Origin: JAOAPY01 sp041492185
Lineage (GTDB): Bacteria > Acidobacteriota > Blastocatellia > Pyrinomonadales > Pyrinomonadaceae
Reading direction: 5' to 3'
DNA length: 16,737 nucleotides
Assembly (NCBI GenBank): GCA_041492185.1
Contig: JBGPWL010000098.1
Location: 1 to 16,737 of the forward strand
The position numbers and the translations under genes are program-made. Under the pieces are notes generated by a model. The model saw nothing but the letters and a program-made list of their open reading frames with translations, had not been told where the DNA came from and made no database searches. Positions 1 to 5,465 of this stretch are shown here, piece by piece (position 1 is the stretch's first letter; every line of letters starts with the position of its first letter).

Positions 1-65
1 CTCCCTAACCTTCTCCCAGTGTGAGAGGGGACTTTTTCAGCACCCTGCTAAGTTATTTTAAGTAT

Positions 66-141
66 TGGTGGAGCCGAGGGGGATCGAACCCCTGACCTCA
101 TGACTGCCAGTCATGCGCTCTCCCAGCTGAGCTACGGCCCC
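66..141 (-). tRNA. tRNA-Ala (anticodon GGC)
   Basis: Read on the minus strand, this 76-nt sequence folds as a full cloverleaf. The acceptor stem is GGGGCCG paired with CGGCTCC, with one G-T wobble. The anticodon stem CATGA/TCATG encloses the loop CTGGCAG, so the anticodon is GGC (reads GCC). The T arm is AGGGG-TTCGATC-CCCCT, followed by discriminator A and an encoded CCA end. It is the last element of the minus-strand cluster. The upstream 170 bases hold no promoter I would assert. Confidence 0.97.
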
Positions 142-312
142 AAATATTTTCAATCACTTACTCTCAAAGCTTCGAGGAGTTGAGCAAAAGTGATCGGAGA
201 ACAGTTTTAGTAGTTTGCTAGAGAACGTACAAGAACTCAAGCGAGCATACGATATCACTCCACGCGCGCAGTTTCAAAACCTGCTAGTTCACGAAATGTG
301 CTGCGTGTCCGG

Positions 313-1098
313 CTACAAACTGGCAGAATCGCGCAAGACGCTCTGTGTCGGGTTATCCACAACTACCGAATCTCTGAGTCCTATGTATTTGAGCAATAAC
401 AACCCCAGCGTGGTAGGCTTTTCGTCAACTCCTTGATTTCCAAATATCAAACTACTCATTACCAAATGGCCCCAGTAGGCCTGAAACAAAATCTCCTCCT
501 GAGTTTCGGGTTCTTTCCCGCTCTGCTTCTCTAGATTTGGTTTGATAAAACGATATTTCGATATCATGGATTCCCGTTCCGGTCCGTCAGGCAGTGAGTA
601 AAACTTTAAAAGAATAATCTCCGCATCATTGATGCTATTCAACAGCGAAAGTAATTTCTTCTTTCCAATGTGCTCCAGCTCGGCGTCAGTCAGGCTATTC
701 ATGAACAGGTTGACGAGATATTCTCTGCGCTCCGGTGTTAGAGCGTTTTTTGCTTGTGTTACAACGTCCTCTAGCAGGTCCTCCATTTCCTCCGTCCTAA
801 GATGCTGTTTAGCGAAATCTTCATCAAGGTACTTGAGCCTGTCCAACAAAGCGTTGATGACGTTAACCACGCGACTTAATTTGCGGTTAGGGAGAGAAAA
901 TATGAGAGCCTCCCCGATGATGGATGCCATGATGCCTGGTCCGACGCCGAAAACGCGGGTCAGCTGAGCGAGTCCCTTGATTACAAGAGGTGCAAAATCG
1001 CTTGCCTCGGTTCTGAATTCCAGTTCATCGTCTGTAGTTGTGATGCTTAGTATTTCCATTGCGAAATGAAATTCGTTCTCAATGATTCGATGGCTCAT
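313..1098 (-). CDS. Hypothetical helical protein, translationally coupled to crotonase
   Basis: I do not recognise this 261-aa protein with certainty. The N-terminal third has a short glycine-containing hydrophobic stretch (GVGPGIMASIIGEALIFSL, about residues 50-68) followed by PNRKLSRVVNVINALLDRL, an amphipathic helix. The middle is acidic and helical (EEMEDLLEDVV; ELEHIGKKKLLSLLNSINDAE), and the C-terminal part contains TTLGLLLLKYIGLRD, which resembles the end of a winged-helix segment. There is no signal peptide. The ATG at 1098 overlaps the stop of the upstream crotonase as ATGA and has GGA/GGGAG just upstream. An alternative in-frame ATG lies at 1110, giving 265 aa. Base composition is lower than its neighbours: hand counts of two 60-base lines gave 30% and 50% GC against 57% in one crotonase line. 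That suggests separate ancestry. The general pattern (hydrophobic Gly segment, helical middle, LG-LLLKYIG end) recalls uncharacterised proteins often found in accessory regions; this is a weak impression, not an assignment. Confidence 0.75.
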   Translation of the reverse strand: MSHRIIENEFHFAMEILSITTTDDELEFRTEASDFAPLVIKGLAQLTRVFGVGPGIMASIIGEALIFSLPNRKLSRVVNVINALLDRLKYLDEDFAKQHLRTEEMEDLLEDVVTQAKNALTPERREYLVNLFMNSLTDAELEHIGKKKLLSLLNSINDAEIILLKFYSLPDGPERESMISKYRFIKPNLEKQSGKEPETQEEILFQAYWGHLVMSSLIFGNQGVDEKPTTLGLLLLKYIGLRDSVVVDNPTQSVLRDSASL

Positions 1099-1877
1099 CT
1101 CCCTTTCCATACCGGCTTCCGTTTTTCGAGAAACGCCGCCACGCCTTCGTCTTTGTCTTCAGTCGAAAAGCAGAGTGCGAAGAGATCCACTTCGCGGCGC
1201 AGGCCTTCGTCGAGACTCGAACGTGAGGCGATCTTGACGGCTTCTTTCGCGAGACTCAAAGCAATCGGACTCTTTTCCGCGATGCGACTGGCGATCTCCA
1301 TCGTCTTTGCTTCAAGTTTCTCGAGCGGGACGACGTGATTGACGAGGCCGATGGTGAGCGCGGTTTTGGCGTCGATGATTTCTCCGCTCAGAATCATCTC
1401 CATCGCTTTGCCTTCGCCGACCAGCCGCGTCAGGCGCTGGGTGCCGCCGCCGCCGGGAATGATGCCGAGGTTGATCTCAGGCTGGCCGAAACTTGCGTTC
1501 TCGCTCGCAATGCGAATGTCACACGCCAGCGCCAACTCGCAACCGCCGCCAAGACAGTAGCCATTGATCATCGCGATCACTGGTTTGGGGAAAGAATCGA
1601 TCGCGTTGAAGAGCGAGCGGTTGGTCATCACGTCGCGTTGCATCATCGCGGTGCGGCCCGCAAACTCGGCGATGTCCGCGCCGGCAATGAAAGCTTTATC
1701 GCCCGCGCCAGTAATCACAACGACGCCGACAGAATCGTCCGCGCGCAGCTCTTCAATCAGCGCCGCGCCTTCCTCGCGCGTCTTGATGTTCAGCGCGTTT
1801 CTTTTTTCCGGGCGATTGATGGTGATGATGGCGACGCGACCGCGGCGCTCGAGCAGAAGTGTTTCGTAAGATTGCAT
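1095..1877 (-). CDS. Enoyl-CoA hydratase (crotonase family)
   Basis: This is a 260-aa crotonase-fold enzyme expected to hydrate trans-2-enoyl-CoA to 3-hydroxyacyl-CoA in beta-oxidation or a related acyl-CoA pathway. The first oxyanion-hole motif is AGADIAEF (about residues 65-72). The second is GYCLGGGCELALACD, where the Glu (about 114) aligns with Glu144 of rat mitochondrial hydratase. GQPEINLGIIPGGGGTQRL carries the second catalytic Glu (about 134, Glu164 equivalent). Both acids are present, which favours a true hydratase over an isomerase. The protein ends in the usual KRKPVWKGR. I chose the ATG at 1877 because GGAG lies 8 bases upstream; the ATG at 1898 adds seven residues but lacks a clear ribosome site. 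The gene lies downstream of the hydroxyacyl-CoA dehydrogenase at 2417-3319, its next-step partner. Its stop overlaps the start of the unknown gene at 1098. The exact acyl substrate cannot be read from sequence. Confidence 0.93.
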   Translation of the reverse strand: MQSYETLLLERRGRVAIITINRPEKRNALNIKTREEGAALIEELRADDSVGVVVITGAGDKAFIAGADIAEFAGRTAMMQRDVMTNRSLFNAIDSFPKPVIAMINGYCLGGGCELALACDIRIASENASFGQPEINLGIIPGGGGTQRLTRLVGEGKAMEMILSGEIIDAKTALTIGLVNHVVPLEKLEAKTMEIASRIAEKSPIALSLAKEAVKIASRSSLDEGLRREVDLFALCFSTEDKDEGVAAFLEKRKPVWKGR

Positions 1878-1917
1878 GTTTCTTGCTCCACTTTCCATAG
1901 CAACAGCTCAGAATCAA

Positions 1918-2001
1918 TTACCACAAAGGCACAAAGGCACTGAAACAACAGTCAGCAAACCGCATACTCTCGTTTGGTGTCTTTCCGGTCTTCGTGGTTG
2001 G
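1918..2001. repeat. Imperfect inverted repeat, CACAAAGG-type
   Basis: The left arm, at about 1918-1940, contains CCACAAAGGCACAAAGGCAC. The right arm at 1977-2001 reads GTGTCTTTCC then TTCGTGGTTGG. The reverse complement of the right arm (CCAACCACGAAG, then GGAAAGACAC) matches the left arm imperfectly. It fills the 128-base gap between the PilZ gene and the crotonase. It belongs to a family of short A/C-rich units in opposed orientation also seen at 4612, 4746, 7575, 10773 and 16421. Confidence 0.65.
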
Positions 2002-2005
2002 AAAC

Positions 2006-2395
2006 TCATTCCGCAGGAGAAGGATCGTTGGGAGCCGTCTGTTCATCCGCGACCCACGAGACGAAGAGGCGCAACCAATTCTCCGCCGGCTCGGCGATCT
2101 GCACGCCGACGCGGGCCGTACCGTAGACTGCGGGCGCGACGCGGATCACAATCGCGGTCGCTTCCAGTGGCGCGCCGTCGGGTCGGTGCGCGCGCAGATA
2201 GAGTCGTTCACCGCGATTCACTTTCTGATTGAGATGAAACAGCGCGCCTGAGGTCGAGATGTCGTCAGTCTCCGTTGGCTCGCTCCACGCCGAACCATCT
2301 TCCGCGCGTCCGGACACAACTATGGGCAGACGCAGCGCCATTCGCAAAGCGAATCGTTTCTCTTCGTTGTTGTAAGGAGTGCTCATGGTTTGCAA
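2006..2395 (-). CDS. PilZ domain protein (c-di-GMP receptor)
   Basis: This 129-aa protein consists essentially of one PilZ domain. The two c-di-GMP motifs are both present: RxxxR in KRFALRMALRLPIVV (Arg about 14 and 18), and D/NxSxxG in DDISTSGALF (about 44-53). The rest follows the PilZ beta-barrel pattern (GERLYLRAHRPDG, ATAIVIRVAP, RVGVQIAEP). It is cytosolic, with no signal or membrane segment. Both ligand motifs are intact, so c-di-GMP binding is likely by family knowledge; the downstream target is unknown. I used a TTG start at 2395 because GGAG lies 8 bases upstream of it; the ATG at 2386, three codons in, is the alternative. It begins 21 bases after the dehydrogenase stop on the same strand, so co-transcription with the acyl-CoA enzymes is plausible. 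Confidence 0.9.
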   Translation of the reverse strand: MQTMSTPYNNEEKRFALRMALRLPIVVSGRAEDGSAWSEPTETDDISTSGALFHLNQKVNRGERLYLRAHRPDGAPLEATAIVIRVAPAVYGTARVGVQIAEPAENWLRLFVSWVADEQTAPNDPSPAE

Positions 2396-2416
2396 CGCAG
2401 TTGCTCCATACTTGTA

Positions 2417-3319
2417 TCACGTGTGCGCGCGACGCGCATCCCCACCTTCGTCATTCCAGTCATAAAACCCCTGGCCGGTCTTCTTTCCCAGCTTTCCCTC
2501 GCTGACCATGCGGCGCAAAACTTCCGGCGGCCGAAACGTTTCCGAACCAAGCTCGCGATGCAGATACTCCGCGATGTTAAGACGCACGTCCAGACCAACG
2601 TGGTCGGTAAGTTTCAGTGGCCCCATCGGATGGTTATAACCCAACTCCATCGCTTTATCGATATCCGGCGCGCTCGCCACGCCCTGCTCAAACATGCGGA
2701 TCGCTTCGAGTCCGAGCGCCACACCAAGACGGCTCGAAGCAAAGCCCGGCACGTCTTTCACCGTGATCGGTTCCTTGCGCATCCGGCGCCCGACTTCCAG
2801 AACCGCCGCGACGGTCTCGTCACTGGTGGCTTTGCCGACGACGATCTCAACCAGGCGCATGATATGCACGGGGTTGAAAAAATGCATGCCGACAACTCTG
2901 TCGGGCGACTGCGAAACCCTGGCGATCTCGGTGATCGAAAGCGACGAAGTATTTGTTGCAAAAATAAAAGGGCGCGCGGCGATCGATTCCAGCTCGCTGA
3001 GTATTTGTTGTTTCAGATCCAAGCGCTCAGGCGCGGCTTCAATGATCAAATCCGCGCTGGTTGTTTCCGCGAGACTGGTCGTGCCGCGAATGCGCTGCAG
3101 CGTCTCGTCGCGGTCGGCTTCCGTTAGTTTGGCGAGTTTTATTCCTTTCGCCAGGTTGCGCTCGATGGCCTGAACGCCGCGGGCCAGCGCGTCGCGATCC
3201 ACGTCGCGCAGAATCACGGGATAGCCGGCAGCGGCGGCGACCTGGGCGATGCCGTGGCCCATCGTGCCCGCGCCGATCACGGCGATTGCTTCAACTGTAG
3301 GGGCGATGCTCTTTTCCAA
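2417..3319 (-). CDS. 3-hydroxyacyl-CoA (3-hydroxybutyryl-CoA) dehydrogenase
   Basis: This 300-aa single-function NAD-dependent dehydrogenase oxidises 3-hydroxyacyl-CoA to 3-ketoacyl-CoA. The Rossmann motif is GAGTMG (16-21), with RDVD (38-41) closing the second strand as expected for NAD rather than NADP. NTSSLSITEIA (123-133) supplies the catalytic Ser. GMHFFNPVHIMRLVEIV (144-160) supplies the catalytic His146 and Glu158 dyad. The C-terminal domain contains DKAMELGYNHPMGPLKLTD and ends in GKLGKKTGQGFYDW, the usual family terminus. The position that is Asn208 in the human enzyme (PGFIVNRL) is Ser here (PGFASSRL, residue 196). The only usable start is TTG at 3319, about 12 residues ahead of the first beta strand, which fits the family. 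AAGGAG lies 15 bases upstream, rather far, so initiation is likely weak or the start is imperfectly known. It heads the minus-strand cluster with PilZ and crotonase. Confidence 0.93.
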   Translation of the reverse strand: MEKSIAPTVEAIAVIGAGTMGHGIAQVAAAAGYPVILRDVDRDALARGVQAIERNLAKGIKLAKLTEADRDETLQRIRGTTSLAETTSADLIIEAAPERLDLKQQILSELESIAARPFIFATNTSSLSITEIARVSQSPDRVVGMHFFNPVHIMRLVEIVVGKATSDETVAAVLEVGRRMRKEPITVKDVPGFASSRLGVALGLEAIRMFEQGVASAPDIDKAMELGYNHPMGPLKLTDHVGLDVRLNIAEYLHRELGSETFRPPEVLRRMVSEGKLGKKTGQGFYDWNDEGGDARRAHT

Positions 3320-3370
3320 CGGTGTGCCGAAACTCTCCTTGTCTCGCTCGGTAAGTCTGCAAGACCAGCG

Positions 3371-3400
3371 TTCGACTACTTAAGTATCAGTAGTTATACT
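3371..3400 (+). promoter_or_regulatory. Candidate trxB promoter with dyad symmetry
   Basis: TTCGAC (3371-3376) and TATACT (3395-3400) are separated by 18 bases and resemble a sigma-70 promoter facing trxB. The same stretch holds the perfect palindrome TACTTAAGTA (3377-3386), the pair ACTACT/AGTAGT (3375-3380 and 3389-3394), and TAGT-TAT-ACTA (3391-3401). This is the only AT-rich segment between the divergent dehydrogenase and trxB genes, so it may carry the promoter for both and an operator. The regulator is not identifiable from sequence alone. Confidence 0.4.
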
Positions 3401-3482
3401 ATACGCTCAACCGAAAAGGCTATGCTCTGGAGCAATTAAGCGAAATATTTCAGCTTGAACGCGGAGGGCGGATCACATTCAA

Positions 3483-4592
3483 ATGACCAAAGCGACATTG
3501 GAAAAAGACGTGGTGATAATCGGCTCAGGCCCTGCGGGATTGACCGCCGCAATTTACAGCGGACGCGCCAATTTGAAGCCGCTTTTGATTGACGCGCCGG
3601 CGGATGCGGAAAAACAGACGGCGCCGGGCGGTCAACTGATGATCACCACCGACGTCGAGAACTATCCCGGCTTTGCCGCAGGCATTCAAGGTCCGGAATT
3701 AATGGTCGAGTTTCGCAAACAGGCCGAGCGCTTTGGCACTGAGCTTCTCGAAGCCTGGATCACGAATGTGGAACTGCAACAACGCCCGTTCACGCTGCAC
3801 ACGGAGGACCAGATAATCAAAGCGCAGACGTTGATTGTCGCGTCAGGCGCGTCGGCCAAATGGCTGGGCATTCCCGGCGAAGCGAAGACGCCGCACGGAT
3901 TTGGCGGCAATGGCGTCTCGGCCTGCGCCACCTGCGATGGACCGTTGCCCGCGTTTCGCAACAAGGTGCTGGTCGTCATAGGCGGCGGCGACACGGCAAT
4001 GGAAGAGTCGACGTTTCTAACGCGTTATTCGTCGCGTGTATTTGTCGTCCATCGCCGCGACAAATTGCGCGCGTCAAAGATCATGCAGGACAAAGCATTT
4101 GCCAACGAGAAGATCGAATTTGTCTGGAACACGGCGGTCGAGGAGATTCTCGGTACGCAGGAAGATGGAGTAACCGACGTGCGTTTGAGAAACCTGAAAA
4201 CCGGAGATGAAAGCGTCTTTCCCTGCGCCGGTGTGTTCGTGGCAATTGGTCACAAGCCCAACACGGATTTGTTCAAGGGCCAGCTCGAGATGGACGACGT
4301 TGGCTATCTAAAAACTTCGGGTCATTCAAGTGCCACGAACATTCCGGGCGTGTTCGCTTGCGGCGACGTGCAGGATTCGGTTTATCGCCAGGCGGTGACC
4401 GCCGCGGGCACCGGTTGCATGGCCGCCATCGACGCCGAAAGATTTTTGGATCATCTTCCCGTGGCTATGCCAACCGGTGAAGAGATCACTATGGAAGGCG
4501 AACACATCACGGCCGATCACAAAACGATTATCGAGCCTGATGGCACCCTCATTCCGAATGAACCGGCGGAAGTAACTGCGCCAGGAGACTGA
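3483..4592 (+). CDS. trxB: Thioredoxin-disulfide reductase with C-terminal extension
   Basis: This 369-aa FAD enzyme transfers electrons from NADPH to thioredoxin in the cytosol. The FAD Rossmann motif is GSGPAG (14-19), with APGGQLMITTDVENYPGF (47-64) as in bacterial TrxB. The redox-active disulfide is CATC (148-151) in the canonical position between two NADPH-domain halves. GGGDTAMEE (167-175) and HRR (190-192) form the NADPH site. GDVQDSVYRQAVTAAGTG (294-311) is the C-terminal FAD motif. The usual enzyme ends near residue 322 (AAIDAERFL). Here about 47 further residues follow, rich in Glu, Asp, Thr and Pro (GEEITMEGEHITADHK), with no recognisable domain. The ATG at 3483 lacks a closely spaced Shine-Dalgarno; GGAGGG lies about 15 bases upstream. 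No thioredoxin gene is adjacent. Confidence 0.95.
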   Translation: MTKATLEKDVVIIGSGPAGLTAAIYSGRANLKPLLIDAPADAEKQTAPGGQLMITTDVENYPGFAAGIQGPELMVEFRKQAERFGTELLEAWITNVELQQRPFTLHTEDQIIKAQTLIVASGASAKWLGIPGEAKTPHGFGGNGVSACATCDGPLPAFRNKVLVVIGGGDTAMEESTFLTRYSSRVFVVHRRDKLRASKIMQDKAFANEKIEFVWNTAVEEILGTQEDGVTDVRLRNLKTGDESVFPCAGVFVAIGHKPNTDLFKGQLEMDDVGYLKTSGHSSATNIPGVFACGDVQDSVYRQAVTAAGTGCMAAIDAERFLDHLPVAMPTGEEITMEGEHITADHKTIIEPDGTLIPNEPAEVTAPGD

Positions 4593-4611
4593 GACTGAAG
4601 GTTCCGGCCTT

Positions 4612-4676
4612 TTCGTGTAACTTCGTGGATCGTCCGTTGGTTAGCCGCAGAAAGACGATCCACGAAATCACACGAA
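4612..4676. repeat. Long hairpin downstream of trxB
   Basis: The left arm 4612-4634 and right arm 4654-4676 are reverse complements at 21 of 23 positions; the shared core is TTCGTGGATCGTC. The 19-base loop contains GTTGGTTAGCCGC. It begins 19 bases after the trxB stop, between two convergent genes, and could end transcription or protect the 3' end. There is no T run after it, so it is not a textbook intrinsic terminator. The CACGAA-type units relate it to the other A/C-rich inverted repeats in the window. Confidence 0.75.
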
Positions 4677-4745
4677 CGAAACCGAAGAATCACGCGTGAA
4701 TGGCGGCCGTAAAGAATTAGCTGTTACAGCACACTAGCTGTTACG

Positions 4746-4787
4746 CCGCGACCTTTGCGCAAAACTCTGCGACTCTTTGCGGGTAAG
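4746..4787. repeat. Half-element of the CGCAAAG-type repeat
   Basis: GCGACCTTTGCGC followed by CTCTTTGCGGG aligns well with the right arm of the repeat at 7627-7660 (GCGACCCTTGCGC, then ACTTTGCG). No matching opposite arm is visible here, so this looks like a single-arm copy. It lies just past the 3' end of the convergent HxlR gene. Two copies of TAGCTGTTAC (4718-4727 and 4735-4744) sit immediately to its left. Confidence 0.5.
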
Positions 4788-4793
4788 ACTCGA

Positions 4794-5249
4794 TCACAAC
4801 AACACAATCGAATCGTCTCGTTCAGGTTGACGTGATGGAGCCGGCCTGGTTTCCGATCTGGCTGGCAGGTATTCGTTATCGAGCGGACAAATTTCGCAAT
4901 AAGTTCCCAGACGCTGCTTTCGATCTTCACACTCGTTACACTCGAGCGCCAGGCCCGTCTCCCGTAGCGCATCGAGCAGAGGCAACAGCAGGCGACCGCG
5001 CCCGGTCAGTTCATACTCGACGTGCGCCGGCAGACCACCAAAGTCGAATCGCTCGATAAGGTTGTCCTTCTCCATATCGCGCAGCCGTCCGATCAACGTG
5101 CGACTGCTGATCGGAAAGAGATCGTCGAGCAGTTGCGTCGTGCGCTTTGGACCGTCGGCGAGATCGCGCACGACGAGCAGCGTCCACTTGTCGCCTACTA
5201 GTTGCAGCGCGCCCGCCACTGGACAGCCATCACCTTCGCGTCGTCGCAC
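4794..5249 (-). CDS. HxlR/MarR-like winged-helix regulator with Cys-rich tail
   Basis: This 151-aa HxlR-family transcription factor shows the family signature GDGCPVAGALQLVGDKWTLL (6-25), with a conserved Cys at residue 9. The recognition-helix region is PISSRTLIGRLRDMEKDNLI (46-65), followed by the wing AHVEYELTGRGRLLLPLLDAL. After the winged helix, where relatives usually stop, comes C104-x2-C107 and C118-x2-C121, a pattern able to bind a metal. HxlR proteins often sense electrophiles, aldehydes or oxidants through cysteines; whether this one does is inference. The start is GTG at 5249 with AGGAG 8 bases upstream. It converges on trxB, a thiol-reduction enzyme, which is suggestive but not proof of a regulatory link. 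The C-terminal 30 residues are charged and probably disordered. Confidence 0.93.
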   Translation of the reverse strand: MRRREGDGCPVAGALQLVGDKWTLLVVRDLADGPKRTTQLLDDLFPISSRTLIGRLRDMEKDNLIERFDFGGLPAHVEYELTGRGRLLLPLLDALRETGLALECNECEDRKQRLGTYCEICPLDNEYLPARSETRPAPSRQPERDDSIVLL

Positions 5250-5296
5250 TTCGCGGTCTCCTGATTCAACAACTGAGCATTGGTCCCGCGAAGCTT

Positions 5297-5325
5297 ATCA
5301 TAAAGAAAGACGTTCGTCTCATGAA
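5297..5325 (-). promoter_or_regulatory. Candidate HxlR promoter with operator in the spacer
   Basis: On the minus strand, TTCATG (-35, 5325-5320) and TATGAT (-10, 5302-5297) are 17 bases apart. The spacer contains AGACG-AA-CGTCT (5319-5308), a perfect 5-2-5 inverted repeat. It lies about 50 bases upstream of the GTG start of the regulator. Winged-helix regulators commonly bind such dyads in their own promoter, so autoregulation is a reasonable inference. The -35 match is poor (3 of 6) and the -10 match good (5 of 6). Confidence 0.4.
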
Positions 5326-5347
5326 GCGGTTTAGATAAGCGGCGTTC

Positions 5348-5408
5348 AGAGTACCGACTTCAGTCGGGTTTTTGCTGACGCAAGGAACCCAACTAAAGTT
5401 GGTACTCT
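5348..5408. repeat. Paired-hairpin repeat (GTACCGACTTCAGTCGG type)
   Basis: The left arm 5348-5370 and right arm 5386-5408 are imperfect reverse complements over 23 bases (AGAGTACC ... GGGTT). Each arm is itself a small palindrome: CCGACT-TC-AGTCGG on the left and CCAACT-AA-AGTTGG on the right. The differences between the arms keep both small hairpins intact. The element can therefore fold either as two small stem-loops or as one long stem. It lies about 58 bases upstream of the kinase gene. Confidence 0.75.
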
Positions 5409-5465
5409 AAACTCCTGTCACGACTCTGGCCGCCTGAAGCTCCATTGCGGTAGGATAGCGGTCAC

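Noticed and set aside
215..436. 73-codon plus-strand frame near tRNA-Ala starting with TTG
   Set aside because: It overlaps the end of the better-supported minus-strand gene, has no clear ribosome site and no recognisable pattern.
1335..1943. 202-codon plus-strand frame opposite the crotonase
   Set aside because: Antisense shadow of a gene with all catalytic residues; composition atypical, no ribosome site that stands out.
2390..3127. 245-codon plus-strand frame opposite the hydroxyacyl-CoA dehydrogenase
   Set aside because: The minus-strand frame has complete dehydrogenase motifs; this frame has no family pattern.
4612..4676. Intrinsic terminator for trxB
   Set aside because: The hairpin is strong but no T run follows on either strand; I describe it as a repeat only.
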